Shown: one piece after another, positions 8,650 to 19,835 of the stretch | How positions within the stretch are numbered: the first letter of the stretch is position 1 | Layout: every line of letters begins with the position of its first letter | NCBI GenBank assembly: GCA_937922925.1 | Contig: CALAKU010000022.1 | Coordinates: 42,041 to 106,040 of the forward strand | Source of the DNA: an uncultured Arenicella sp. | Lineage (GTDB): Bacteria > Pseudomonadota > Gammaproteobacteria > Arenicellales > Arenicellaceae | Length of the DNA stretch: 64,000 bases | Direction: 5' to 3' | Program-made: the position numbers and the translations under genes | Notes under the pieces: generated by a model | Database searches by the model: none | Told to the model about the DNA's origin: nothing | The model's input: only the letters and a program-made list of their open reading frames with translations

Positions 8650-11600
8650 GTGACGAAAATGTACCACAAGGCTGGCGGACTTTACCGCCCTGAATTTGAG
8701 CGAGATAACTGCGGCTTTGGCTTGATTGCACATATGGATGGCAAACCGAGTCATCGCCTCATTAATACCGCAATTAGCGCGCTTGCTAGATTGACTCACC
8801 GTGGTGCGGTCGCCGCAGATGGTAAAACTGGTGACGGATGCGGGATTTTGATGGCCATGCCGGACGCGTTTATGCGCAGTGTCGCGGCTGAGGCGCAAAT
8901 CAAGTTACACGGCCTATATGCCACGGGTTTAGTTTTCCTGAGTCACGACTCAGATCGCCAAGGCGATACGATTGAAGTGATCAACCAAGCGATCAAAGAC
9001 AATGGTTTGTCTTTGGCTGGCTGGCGAGATGTACCGTTAGATGACTCAGCCTTAGGTGAGCAAGCTAAAGCCTCAGTGCCGTGTATTAAACAAGTGTTTA
9101 TCAATTGCGCTGAGCAAATTAACGATCACGATTTCGAGCGGCGTTTATTTATGACTCGCCGAGTTGCCGAGAAGCAATTGAACTCGGTTGATGAAGATTT
9201 CTATATTCCCAGCCTTTCTTGCAAAGTTATTCTTTACAAGGGCTTGGTTATGCCAGAATTTTTACCGGTGTTTTATAGGGACTTACAACACCATGCAATG
9301 GCCTCGTCACTGTGTTTGTTTCACCAGCGGTTTTCAACTAATACCTTGCCTCAATGGCGGTTAGCGCAGCCCTTTCGCTATCTAGCTCACAACGGTGAAA
9401 TTAACACAATCCAAGGCAATCGAAATTGGGCGATAGCAAGGGGAGCCAAGTTACGATCGAGTTGGTTCCCTAACTTGAGCGATGCCGCGCCATTTGTTGA
9501 TACTCATGGTTCAGATTCAATGAGTCTCGATAATATGCTTGAGGTCTTATTGATGGGCGGCATGGATTTGTTTAAAGCAGCCCAAACGCTGGTTCCTCCC
9601 GCCTGGCAGAATGCGGAACACATCGATCCAGATTTGAAGGCTTTTTATCGCTTTCAAGCAATTCACGCCGAACCTTGGGACGGCCCAGCGGGCCTCGTGC
9701 TTACTGATGGTCGCTATGCCAGTTGCGCGTTAGATCGCAATGGTTTAAGGCCTGCGCGGTATGTGATTACCAAGGATAGGATTATTACGCTTGCTTCAGA
9801 GGTTGGTGTTTACGACTACAACGAAGCCGATGTCGTTGATAAAGGCCGATTGAAGCCAGGCCAGATGCTGGCTGTTGATACGCATACCGGCCAGCTAATT
9901 CAGCCAAACGATATTCATGAGCGCCTGAAGAACGAACATCCATATAAAGATTGGCTTCGTGACAATGTGGTGCGTTTGAAATCGGGTTTAGAAGATCAAG
10001 AGTCGCAAGTAAATCTAAATGCCGCCTCGTTAAAGATTTACCAGAAGCTATTTCAGATCACCAACGAAGAACGTGATGACGTTATTCGAGTGTTAGCCGA
10101 GTCAGCGCAAGAGGCGACGGGCTCTATGGGCGACGATACGCCAATGGCTGTGCTGTCTTTGCGACACCGCATGCTCAGCGATTACTTCCGTCAACAATTT
10201 GCGCAGGTAACCAATCCGCCGATTGACCCTTTGCGTGAGCAAATTGTGATGTCGCTCGAAACCTATTTTGGCACCGAGAGCAGCTTGTTTGAACCTCATG
10301 AGGGCATGGCGAAAGCCGTGGTGGTTGATTCGCCGGTATTGTCGACCGCTAAATACCAAAGCCTTTTGGGAATGGCCGACCAAGATTTTTCGCATCAGGT
10401 TATTGATGCCACCTTTGGCATTAATGAGTCGCTGGTTGAGCGTGTTCAAGCCATTGCCGACGAGGCCGAGCAGGCAGTGAAAAACGGCGTGCGCATCATC
10501 GTTGTTTCGGATCGACGTATCTCTAAAGATCGCGCACCAGTTCAGGCCCTGTTGGCGACCGGTGCCGTCCATCATCGACTGACCCAAACCGGTTTGCGTT
10601 GCAACGCCAATATCGTGGTTGATACCGCCACCGCCAGAGACTCTCATCAATACGCTGTGTTGATCGGCTATGGTGCCACGGCCATCCATCCATACTTGGC
10701 CTATGAAAGCATTGTTGAAATGCAGCGTCGCGATCAAATAAAAGGCGACACTAATATTCTGCTTCGCCAGTATCGAAAAGGCATAAACAAAGGCCTGTAT
10801 AAAATCATCTCGAAAATGGGTATCTCAACTATCCATAGTTATCGAGGGGCTCAATTGTTTGAAGCAGTCGGCTTGCAATCCGAGGTGGTCGACTTTTGCT
10901 TCAATGGCACGACCAGTCGCATTGCGGGTGCCGGTTTTACTGAACTTGAAAATGATCAACGTGTTCTAGCTGCCTTTGCCTGGGATGCCCAAACCGGACT
11001 AGAACAAGGCGGGCTATTGAAGTTTATCCACGGCGGCGAATACCACGCCTATAACCCTGACGTAGTACGAACCATGCACGCAGCGGTAGAGAGTGGCGAC
11101 TACGATTTGTATCGTGATTACGCTGACACCGTGAATAATCGTAAACCGATGGTGTTACGTGACTTGCTCACCTTCAAAAAAGATATTACGGCAATCAATG
11201 TCGATGAGGTTGAGAGTTGGCAAGACATCGTTCTGCGCTTTGATAGCGCTGGTATGTCGCTCGGCGCTCTGTCACCAGAGGCACATGAGTCTCTGGCTGA
11301 GGCAATGAACGAGCTAGGAGGGCGGTCAAACTCAGGCGAGGGCGGCGAAGACGCTGTGCGTTATGGCACGCCCAAAATGTCTAAAATCAAGCAGGTTGCG
11401 TCTGGACGTTTTGGCGTTACCCCTCATTATTTGGTCAATGCCGAGGTCTTGCAAATCAAAGTTGCGCAAGGCGCCAAGCCTGGCGAAGGCGGGCAGCTGC
11501 CGGGGCACAAAGTCAATGAGTTAATAGCTCGCCTGCGTCATTCTCGACCTGGCGTTGCCTTGATTTCACCGCCACCACATCATGATATTTATTCGATTGA

Positions 11601-13113
11601 AGATTTGGCTCAGCTAATTTTTGACTTGAAACAAGTTAACCCTAGCGCGCTCGTTTCAGTGAAATTAGTTGCCGAAGCCGGCGTTGGCACGGTGGCCGCG
11701 GGGGTCGCGAAAGCTTATGCAGATCTAATTACCATCTCCGGCTACGACGGTGGAACCGGAGCTAGCCCGCTCACTTCGGTGCGCTATGCGGGCTCGCCTT
11801 GGGAGTTAGGCCTAACCGAAGCTCATCAGACTTTACGCGCCAATGATTTGCGCGACAAAGTTCGTTTGCAAACAGATGGTGGTTTAAAAACCGGATTAGA
11901 TGTGGTCAAAGCGGCAATCCTCGGTGCAGAAAGCTTCGGGTTTGGTACCGGGCCGATGGTCGCTCTGGGTTGTAAGTATCTGCGAATTTGTCATCTGAAT
12001 AATTGCGCAACTGGCGTGGCAACACAGCACAATGTGCTGCGTAAAAAGCATTACGTAGGCACGGTAGAGAGAGCGGTTAATTATTTTAAATTTATCGCTA
12101 TGGAAACCCGCGAGTGGATGGCCATTTTAGGGGTTCGTCGCTTGACCGATTTGATTGGGCGAACCGATTTACTCGATGTGATCGAAGGTGAAACGCCAAA
12201 ACAGCAAAAGCTGGATCTCTCGGAAATTTTGTCGGACGGTGGTGTACCCAAAGATAAGCCGCAATTTTGCTTGGAACCTAAAAATGCCCCATACGACAAA
12301 GGCGAGCTTGCTGAGCAGATGGTTGGTGAACTATTGCCGAGCATTATTGCCAAGTCAGGTGGTGAGTTCAGCTACCAAGTAAAGAATATTCATCGCTCGA
12401 TTGGCGCGCGTATCTCAGGTGAAATTGCCAAAGCGCATGGTCATGCCGGCTTGCAAGACAATCCGGTAACCTTGCATCTTAAAGGCACCGCTGGGCAAAG
12501 CTTTGGTGTTTGGAATGCCAACGGTTTAAACATGAACCTAGAGGGCGATGCGAATGACTACGTTGCTAAGGGCATGTCTGGCGGTAAGATATCAATTTAT
12601 CCTGCGAGCGACGCGAAGTTCCTAGCGCATGATTCAACCATTATCGGTAATACCTGTTTATACGGAGCGACCGGTGGCGAGCTATATGCTGCGGGTAAAG
12701 CGGGCGAACGTTTTGCGGTGCGCAACTCAGGCGCTATCGCCGTCGTCGAGGGCTTGGGCGATCATGGTTGTGAATACATGACTGGTGGCGCCGTTTGCGT
12801 GCTGGGCGAAACTGGTGTGAATTTTGGCGCTGGTATGACTGGTGGTGTGGCCTTTGTGCTTGATCAAGATCGACGTTTTATCGACCGTTATAATCACGAG
12901 TTGATCGACAGCTATCGCTTGATGCCCGAAGCCATGGAATCCTATGCTTTGTATTTGCAAACCTTAATCGAGAAGCACCATGCGGCAACTAACAGTGCTC
13001 GCGCCAAAGAAATTCTGCAAGACTTTGCCGATTTTCTACCTAAGTTTTGGATGATAAAACCCAAAGCCAGCGATCTCGAAACCTTGATTGATTCACTCAA
13101 AGCCGCGGCCTAG
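8650..13113 (+). CDS. gltB: Glutamate synthase (NADPH) large subunit
   Basis: GltB transfers the amide nitrogen of glutamine to 2-oxoglutarate, giving two glutamates, and so completes ammonium assimilation with glutamine synthetase. Cys21 in DNCGFGLIAHMDG is the Ntn-type nucleophile, so a 20-residue propeptide should be removed. In order follow the GATase2 domain (21 to about 430), central domain, FMN-binding synthase domain (about 830-1200, with LPGHKVN and GYDGGTGASPL), the 3Fe-4S cysteines in CKYLRICHLNNC, and the GXGXG beta-helix domain at the C-terminus. The length of 1487 residues is standard. The start is GTG at 8650; an ATG at 8659 is the alternative. gltD follows after 21 bases. Confidence 0.97.
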   Translation: MTKMYHKAGGLYRPEFERDNCGFGLIAHMDGKPSHRLINTAISALARLTHRGAVAADGKTGDGCGILMAMPDAFMRSVAAEAQIKLHGLYATGLVFLSHDSDRQGDTIEVINQAIKDNGLSLAGWRDVPLDDSALGEQAKASVPCIKQVFINCAEQINDHDFERRLFMTRRVAEKQLNSVDEDFYIPSLSCKVILYKGLVMPEFLPVFYRDLQHHAMASSLCLFHQRFSTNTLPQWRLAQPFRYLAHNGEINTIQGNRNWAIARGAKLRSSWFPNLSDAAPFVDTHGSDSMSLDNMLEVLLMGGMDLFKAAQTLVPPAWQNAEHIDPDLKAFYRFQAIHAEPWDGPAGLVLTDGRYASCALDRNGLRPARYVITKDRIITLASEVGVYDYNEADVVDKGRLKPGQMLAVDTHTGQLIQPNDIHERLKNEHPYKDWLRDNVVRLKSGLEDQESQVNLNAASLKIYQKLFQITNEERDDVIRVLAESAQEATGSMGDDTPMAVLSLRHRMLSDYFRQQFAQVTNPPIDPLREQIVMSLETYFGTESSLFEPHEGMAKAVVVDSPVLSTAKYQSLLGMADQDFSHQVIDATFGINESLVERVQAIADEAEQAVKNGVRIIVVSDRRISKDRAPVQALLATGAVHHRLTQTGLRCNANIVVDTATARDSHQYAVLIGYGATAIHPYLAYESIVEMQRRDQIKGDTNILLRQYRKGINKGLYKIISKMGISTIHSYRGAQLFEAVGLQSEVVDFCFNGTTSRIAGAGFTELENDQRVLAAFAWDAQTGLEQGGLLKFIHGGEYHAYNPDVVRTMHAAVESGDYDLYRDYADTVNNRKPMVLRDLLTFKKDITAINVDEVESWQDIVLRFDSAGMSLGALSPEAHESLAEAMNELGGRSNSGEGGEDAVRYGTPKMSKIKQVASGRFGVTPHYLVNAEVLQIKVAQGAKPGEGGQLPGHKVNELIARLRHSRPGVALISPPPHHDIYSIEDLAQLIFDLKQVNPSALVSVKLVAEAGVGTVAAGVAKAYADLITISGYDGGTGASPLTSVRYAGSPWELGLTEAHQTLRANDLRDKVRLQTDGGLKTGLDVVKAAILGAESFGFGTGPMVALGCKYLRICHLNNCATGVATQHNVLRKKHYVGTVERAVNYFKFIAMETREWMAILGVRRLTDLIGRTDLLDVIEGETPKQQKLDLSEILSDGGVPKDKPQFCLEPKNAPYDKGELAEQMVGELLPSIIAKSGGEFSYQVKNIHRSIGARISGEIAKAHGHAGLQDNPVTLHLKGTAGQSFGVWNANGLNMNLEGDANDYVAKGMSGGKISIYPASDAKFLAHDSTIIGNTCLYGATGGELYAAGKAGERFAVRNSGAIAVVEGLGDHGCEYMTGGAVCVLGETGVNFGAGMTGGVAFVLDQDRRFIDRYNHELIDSYRLMPEAMESYALYLQTLIEKHHAATNSARAKEILQDFADFLPKFWMIKPKASDLETLIDSLKAAA

Positions 13114-14547
<1,434 letters not shown>

Positions 14548-14550
14548 GCT

Positions 14551-14624
14551 CGAACGGCGTTTAGGGCGAGCGAGCCGTTCGTTGGCGTGATCAAGGTCGC
14601 TGATAAAATACCTGCGATCTTGAT
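14551..14624. terminator. Two adjacent stem-loops between convergent gltD and gabD-like gene
   Basis: CGAACGGC / GCCGTTCG (14551-14581) is followed by ATCAAGGTCGC / GCGATCTTGAT (14590-14624, one G-T wobble). There is no clear T tract on either strand, so these may act as a transcript-stabilising or Rho-assisted end rather than a classic intrinsic terminator. Confidence 0.35.
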
Positions 14625-14641
14625 GCCTTGATTTTGACCAA

Positions 14642-16099
14642 CTATTTATCGATGCCGCCCATGCACAGATATTTGATTTCAAGATAGTCTTCCAAACCGT
14701 ATTTAGACCCTTCACGGCCATTTCCTGATTGTTTAACGCCACCGAATGGGGCCATTTCATTGGAAATAATGCCCTCATTAATCCCGACCATGCCGTATTC
14801 TAACGCTTCGGCAACCCGCCAAACCCGCCCAATATCGCGCGTATAAACGTAGGAGGCTAATCCCACCTCCGTGTCGTTTGCCAACTCAATGACTTGCTCC
14901 TCGCTGGTGAATTCGATCATCGGTGCCACCGGGCCAAAAATTTCTTCTTGGGCCAACTTCATCGCTGAATCAACTCCAGTGACAACCATGGGTCTCATGT
15001 AGCAAGCACCGTCTGGCATCGCTTGCTTGGATTCTCGAACTTGCGCGCCTTGTTGTACCGCATCGTCGATCAGCGCCTGTACTGATTTAACCGCCTCTTC
15101 GTTGATCATTGGGCCAATTGAAACTCCGTCGTCTTGGCCATTACCAATGCTTAGCGTTTGCAAGGCATCATTAAGTTTGTTAGCAAATTCAGTGTAAATA
15201 CCAGATTGCGCATAAATGCGATTGGTGCAAACACAGGTTTGTCCTGCGTTGCGAAACTTCGACGCAATCGCACCTTGAACAGCCGCATCGAGATCGGCGT
15301 CATCAAACACAATGAATGGGGCATTGCCGCCAAGTTCCATTGATGTTTTTTTGACCGTCGATGCGCATTGCTTTAGTAATAGTCGGCCGACTTGGGTTGA
15401 GCCAGTGAAAGAGAATTTGGCAATTCGTGGGTCTTGCGTGAGTACTTTACCAATATCGCTGGACGATTTGCCGACCACGACATTAAAAACACCAGCAGGA
15501 ATTCCAGCCTGCTCAGCCAGTTCTGCCAATGCCAAAGCTGAGAGCGGTGTTTCAGCTGCGGCTTTGACAATAAATGTGCAGCCCGCCGCCAATGCTGGAG
15601 CGGCCTTGCGAGCTAGCATGGCGTTTGGAAAATTCCATGGTGTGATCGCCGAGACAATACCAACACCTTGTTTAATCACAATAATCCGAGAATTCGACGA
15701 GGCACCTGGGATGGTGTCGCCATAGATTCGTTTGGCCTCCTCGGCAAACCACTCTACGTAATTTGCGCCATAGGCAATTTCACCTCGGGCTTCGACCAGT
15801 GGTTTACCTTGTTCGGTGGTCAGTAAAACAGCGAGATCCTCTTGGTTTTGCATGATTAACTCATACCAACGCCGCAAAACAGATGATCGTTGTTTGGCCG
15901 TCTTTGCGCGCCAGGCTGGCAAAGCTGCGGCGGCTGCGTCGACAGCCAACTTCGCATCCTCGGCACCAGCATCGGCGACTTCGCAGATCACTGCACCATT
16001 TGCTGGGTTAGTGATTTCAAATTCTTGGCCGGGGTTGGCGTGCCACTGGCCGTTGATATAGCTTGATTGGCGCAGCAAGTCTGCGTTTAGATTTTTCAT
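14642..16099 (-). CDS. gabD: NAD(P)-dependent succinate-semialdehyde dehydrogenase-like aldehyde dehydrogenase
   Basis: The protein belongs to the aldehyde dehydrogenase superfamily and is closest in style to GabD, which oxidises succinate semialdehyde to succinate in GABA breakdown. Visible are the Rossmann-fold TPWNFP segment, the general base Glu in MELGGNAPF, and the nucleophile Cys in NAGQTCVCTNR. The C-terminal GLEDYLEIKYLC also fits. I chose the ATG at 16099 (MKNLNADLLRQ, like known GabD starts; 485 residues); the ORF track begins four codons upstream at a TTG. No gabT is adjacent, so the substrate is inferred from family resemblance only. Confidence 0.85.
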   Translation of the reverse strand: MKNLNADLLRQSSYINGQWHANPGQEFEITNPANGAVICEVADAGAEDAKLAVDAAAAALPAWRAKTAKQRSSVLRRWYELIMQNQEDLAVLLTTEQGKPLVEARGEIAYGANYVEWFAEEAKRIYGDTIPGASSNSRIIVIKQGVGIVSAITPWNFPNAMLARKAAPALAAGCTFIVKAAAETPLSALALAELAEQAGIPAGVFNVVVGKSSSDIGKVLTQDPRIAKFSFTGSTQVGRLLLKQCASTVKKTSMELGGNAPFIVFDDADLDAAVQGAIASKFRNAGQTCVCTNRIYAQSGIYTEFANKLNDALQTLSIGNGQDDGVSIGPMINEEAVKSVQALIDDAVQQGAQVRESKQAMPDGACYMRPMVVTGVDSAMKLAQEEIFGPVAPMIEFTSEEQVIELANDTEVGLASYVYTRDIGRVWRVAEALEYGMVGINEGIISNEMAPFGGVKQSGNGREGSKYGLEDYLEIKYLCMGGIDK

Positions 16100-16410
16100 T
16101 GCGGAAACCAACTGTTGTGTTTGTTTTTCTTAGGATCTCGCCATTATAGGGGATTGAGTAATCGCTCGATCAAAATCGTAGCAATATCCGAGGTAGAAAT
16201 AATGTGCTCAACTGTCTTTTAGATTTTATACATTCACCAACCGATTAATTGACCCTTATGCGTATTCCGTTATTATTCGGGTTTGCTGGCTTCGATACTG
16301 ACTCGCGCAACTAACTCGCGCGATAAGCCGACTCGGTCACAGATCAAAACAGTGGCTCATTCGCTGGCCGTTACATTCATCAACGTAAAACCACTAATAT
16401 AAATTGAACC
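16100..16410. other. 311-base divergent gap between gabD-like gene and ferredoxin
   Basis: No gene is seen. It must contain outward promoters for both flanking genes; a good match toward the ferredoxin is listed separately. Confidence 0.5.
16249..16276 (+). promoter_or_regulatory. Candidate sigma-70 promoter for the ferredoxin gene
   Basis: TTGACC and TATTAT are spaced 16 bases apart, each matching five of six consensus bases, 135 bases upstream of the ferredoxin ATG. Confidence 0.4.
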
Positions 16411-16731
16411 ATGTCTAAAATTACTTTCATCGACTATCAAGGCAACCAAACCGAAGTTGAGGCCACTAATGGTGACTCAGTAATGGAAGCGGCAACACAA
16501 AATGATGTGCCCGGCATCGATGCCGATTGCGGTGGCGCTTGCGCCTGCGCGACTTGCCATGTTTATGTCGACGCTGAGTGGATGGATAAAGTTGGTAAGC
16601 CCGGCGATCTGGAAGCCGATATGCTGGAAGTCGCCGACGGCGTTCAAGATAATTCGCGTCTGTCGTGCCAGATAAGTATGAGCGATGACTTAGACGGCCT
16701 TGTTGTCAGCACACCAGAAAGCCAGTACTAG
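16411..16731 (+). CDS. Adrenodoxin-type 2Fe-2S ferredoxin
   Basis: This is a small soluble electron carrier. Ligand cysteines Cys40, Cys46, Cys49 and Cys86 give the C-x5-C-x2-C-x36-C spacing of adrenodoxin/putidaredoxin/ISC-Fdx proteins (DADCGGACACATCHVYV, RLSCQIS). The 106 residues are normal. An FAD reductase gene begins 34 bases after its stop, so the two form an electron transfer pair. No cytochrome P450 or iron-sulfur assembly gene is near, so its partner is unknown. Confidence 0.92.
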   Translation: MSKITFIDYQGNQTEVEATNGDSVMEAATQNDVPGIDADCGGACACATCHVYVDAEWMDKVGKPGDLEADMLEVADGVQDNSRLSCQISMSDDLDGLVVSTPESQY

Positions 16732-16765
16732 ATCTGCTGCGGGTAGGGGCGGCTTTAAGATCGAT

Positions 16766-17941
16766 ATGGGTAATACGGGAAATGTCGTCATTATTGGTGC
16801 CAGTCATGCGGCAGCCGAAGCGATATCGACTCTTCGACGAGCCGGTTGGCCGGGTCAAATAACGCTCATTGGCGACGAGCTCGAGCTTCCTTATCAGCGC
16901 CCCCCTTTATCTAAGGCCTATTTTAAAGGTGAACTCGAATTCGCCAAGTTATTGTTAAAGAACGAGGCCTTTTACGACAAGGCTCAAGTAAATGTGTTGC
17001 TAGGCAAACGCGCTACAAAACTTGATCGTCAGCAACAATCCGTAATGCTAGATAATGGCGAATCAGTCTTTTACAGCCATTTGATTTTGGCCACCGGAAC
17101 GCGCGCTCGTCATTTACCCGTTGCCGGCCACGATTTGCCGCAAATCAAAGTATTGCGAACTCGTGCCGATGTCGATGACATTAAGTCGGCCTTGCCTCAA
17201 GGAGGCAAACTATTAATCGTAGGCGCTGGATACATCGGTTTAGAAGTTGCCGCCTCGGCCATTAAAAACAACATTGATGTCACGGTGCTAGAAGCACAAG
17301 AACGCGTTTTGTCGCGTGTTACCGGCGAACATGTCTCCGGTTTTTTTCAAAAGCGACATGCCAAAGAAGGTGTCGATATTCGTCTTGGCGCATCACTGCA
17401 ATCGTTTGTTAACCAAGGTGCCAAGGCCTATGCGAAATTGGGAACCGGCGAAGACATTCCCTTCGATTGTGCGATTGTCGGCATCGGTGTGGTGCCCAAT
17501 GTGGAGCTTGCCCAAGACGCAGGTTTAGCCTGTGATAATGGCATTTTAGTTGACGAATATGCTCGCACCAACGATGCAAACATCTTTGCAGTTGGTGACT
17601 GCGCCAACCATTTTAGTGCTCTTTACCGCAATAGAATTCGCCTAGAGTCGGTACCCAATGCCGTGGCTCAGGCTAAAACAGCCGCGCTATTTATTTGTGG
17701 AAAGCCGCAGCCCTACAATCAATTGCCGTGGTTTTGGTCAGACCAATACGATATCAAGTTGCAAACGGCGGGCTTGCTCAGCGGGTATGATCGGAGCGAG
17801 ATTCAAGGTGATCCTGATGAGGCTAAGTTCACTGTATCGTACTATAAGCAAGATAAGCTCATCGCCTTGGATGCGATAAATGCCCCAGCCGAATTTATGA
17901 AGGCAAAAAAAGCGATTATCGAAGCCTTGAGTGCCAATTAG
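16766..17941 (+). CDS. FAD-dependent ferredoxin reductase (rhodocoxin/putidaredoxin reductase type)
   Basis: The enzyme likely moves electrons from NAD(P)H through FAD to the adjacent ferredoxin. The N-terminus VVIIGASHAAAEAISTLR carries the FAD Rossmann motif, with the LPYQRPPLSKAYF string typical of this subfamily. The NAD-binding motif is LLIVGAGYIGLEVA and the second FAD contact is IFAVGDCANH. The C-terminal reductase domain includes PWFWSDQYDIKLQ. The ORF track starts at a TTG (16700) inside the ferredoxin gene; I prefer the ATG at 16766, which starts right before the FAD motif (391 residues). Confidence 0.9.
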   Translation: MGNTGNVVIIGASHAAAEAISTLRRAGWPGQITLIGDELELPYQRPPLSKAYFKGELEFAKLLLKNEAFYDKAQVNVLLGKRATKLDRQQQSVMLDNGESVFYSHLILATGTRARHLPVAGHDLPQIKVLRTRADVDDIKSALPQGGKLLIVGAGYIGLEVAASAIKNNIDVTVLEAQERVLSRVTGEHVSGFFQKRHAKEGVDIRLGASLQSFVNQGAKAYAKLGTGEDIPFDCAIVGIGVVPNVELAQDAGLACDNGILVDEYARTNDANIFAVGDCANHFSALYRNRIRLESVPNAVAQAKTAALFICGKPQPYNQLPWFWSDQYDIKLQTAGLLSGYDRSEIQGDPDEAKFTVSYYKQDKLIALDAINAPAEFMKAKKAIIEALSAN

Positions 17942-18149
17942 GCCAAATCTTAGTTATGCGAACCAAGCACTCTGCGCAAACTGATAAATTTTGTAAAATC
18001 GCAATGTAGCCTCACTGTGAAGCTGATAATTCTAAGCAACACGTGGGCGTTTTTGAGTATAGTTAATTGTATACAACAAAGCGCAGAATGCGCTCCAAAC
18101 TATCCATGCCAACAAACCAATCGATGCCCAAAAGAGACCCTCGCTCGTC

Positions 18150-19220
18150 ATGAACAATGCTGAAAATGATTTATACCTGCGTGCTTTGCGTGGCGAAACG
18201 GTTGAGCGTACTCCGATTTGGGTAATGCGTCAGGCAGGTCGATATCTTCCTGAATATCGAGCGGTGCGAGCCCAAGCGGGAGACTTTCTGACCTTGTGTA
18301 AGACTCCTGAGCTGGCTTGCGAAGTTACCATGCAACCCATCGATCGCTTTGGTTTAGACGCGGCGATTTTGTTTTCTGACATTCTCACTATTCCTGATGC
18401 CATGGGGCTGGAGCTGGTTCTAGAAGAAGGTGTCGGCCCGGTATTCAATAAGCCAGTTCGGTCAGCGGCCGATATTAGCAAGCTTTCCGTACCTGACATG
18501 CACCAAGACTTAGGCTATGTGATGGATGCGGTTGGCGTCATTCGCAAAGAACTTAATGGTCGAGTACCACTAATTGGCTTTACTGGCAGCCCTTGGACGC
18601 TAGCGAGTTATATGGTCGAAGGCAGTGGCAGTAAAGATTTTCGCCGCATTAAGGGCTTGATGTTTGAAAGCCCCGACGACGCGCACGCACTACTGCAAGT
18701 TGTAACCACGTCTGTTATCCAGTATTTGGATGCACAAGTGAAAGCCGGTGCGCAATCGTTAATGGTATTCGATACTTGGGGCGGTATGCTATCGACCACA
18801 AATTATCAGTATTTCTCTTTGGCGTATATGCAGCAAATTGTCGACGCCAGCAAGGCCGCCCATCCAGACGTGCCTATTGTTTTGTTTACTAAAGGCGGTG
18901 GTCAGTGGTTAGAAATGATGGCGGCAACCGGTTGTGATGGCCTCGGTTTAGATTGGACGGTGGATATCGCTGCCGCGCGAAAACGCGTTGGCGAGCAAGT
19001 TGTCCTGCAAGGTAATATGGACCCGGTAGTCATGAATACGGGTACTCAACAAGTTCAAGATGAAGCGGCGAAAGTACTTGCGGCGTATGGCCACCATTCA
19101 GAAAGCGATAAAGGCCACATTTTTAATCTTGGTCATGGCATTCAACCATTCGCCGAGCCTGAGAATATGGCGGCCTTGGTGGACACCGTTAAACAACAAA
19201 GCCAGCAATATCATTCGTAA
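18150..19220 (+). CDS. hemE: Uroporphyrinogen decarboxylase
   Basis: HemE removes four carboxyl groups from uroporphyrinogen III to give coproporphyrinogen III in heme synthesis. The [16 protein letters not shown] motif near residue 22 carries the substrate-binding arginines. [23 protein letters not shown] and LGLDWTVD are all family hallmarks. The 356 residues are standard. hemE lies downstream of gltD in pseudomonads; here about 3.6 kb of other genes separates them. Its TAA overlaps the next gene's ATG by one base. Confidence 0.97.
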   Translation: MNNAENDLYLRALRGETVERTPIWVMRQAGRYLPEYRAVRAQAGDFLTLCKTPELACEVTMQPIDRFGLDAAILFSDILTIPDAMGLELVLEEGVGPVFNKPVRSAADISKLSVPDMHQDLGYVMDAVGVIRKELNGRVPLIGFTGSPWTLASYMVEGSGSKDFRRIKGLMFESPDDAHALLQVVTTSVIQYLDAQVKAGAQSLMVFDTWGGMLSTTNYQYFSLAYMQQIVDASKAAHPDVPIVLFTKGGGQWLEMMAATGCDGLGLDWTVDIAAARKRVGEQVVLQGNMDPVVMNTGTQQVQDEAAKVLAAYGHHSESDKGHIFNLGHGIQPFAEPENMAALVDTVKQQSQQYHS

Positions 19221-19702
19221 TGATTAATTTTGGGCGGGTAGACAAAAACATCTTTGTCGGCAATGCGCCGCAAACGTCAGTGGATGTCGCCCGCTTGCAG
19301 CAAATGAAAATCACCTCGGTTGTCTCTTTGCAAAGCGATGACGATATTATCAGTCATCAAATTGATTGGCCCAAACTCAAGCGTGCCTATGACTATAATA
19401 ATATTGTGGTGCACCGTTTCCCGATCATCGATTTTGATGAGCACGATTTAGGCCAACGGCTGCCAGACCCTGTGACCATGCTGGATAAACTATTGTCAGT
19501 TGAGCACAGAGTTTATGTTCACTGCAATGCCGGAGTCTGCCGCGCTCCTGCCACGGTTTTAACGTATTTATGCCACTATCAAGGTCTGAGTCTTGAGCAA
19601 GGCTTGGACAAAATCAGGTCAGAACGACCGCAGGCCAACCCATACATTGGCGCGGTTGAACGCGCTCTAAATGAACTCGGATCGAAAACTGAAGAGCACT
19701 AA
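19220..19702 (+). CDS. Dual-specificity protein phosphatase-like protein
   Basis: This 160-residue soluble protein carries the cysteine-phosphatase P-loop HCNAGVCRAP (H-C-x5-R) at about residues 97-106, with the acidic IDFDEHDLG loop upstream positioned to hold the general-acid aspartate. The N-terminus NFGRVDKNIFVGNAP is typical of DSP domains. Its substrate may be a phosphoprotein, nucleotide or polysaccharide phosphate and cannot be told from sequence. It overlaps hemE by one base (TAATG), so it is probably translated by coupling to hemE. Confidence 0.8.
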   Translation: MINFGRVDKNIFVGNAPQTSVDVARLQQMKITSVVSLQSDDDIISHQIDWPKLKRAYDYNNIVVHRFPIIDFDEHDLGQRLPDPVTMLDKLLSVEHRVYVHCNAGVCRAPATVLTYLCHYQGLSLEQGLDKIRSERPQANPYIGAVERALNELGSKTEEH

Positions 19703-19835
19703 GCCGCTGGTGTTTCGTTAACACGCGTTTTGACAATGAGTCATGCTGGTCTCATCGCTCGCCTTTTTTACCATTCCCTTTAGGTGGTTGCTTGAGCTGG
19801 TTTTATAGCTCACTTTTATGGCTAAGTCGTATAGC

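Noticed and set aside
10102-10737. 211-residue minus-strand ORF inside gltB
   Set aside because: It lies antisense in a confident gltB and shows no recognisable domain; a shadow frame.
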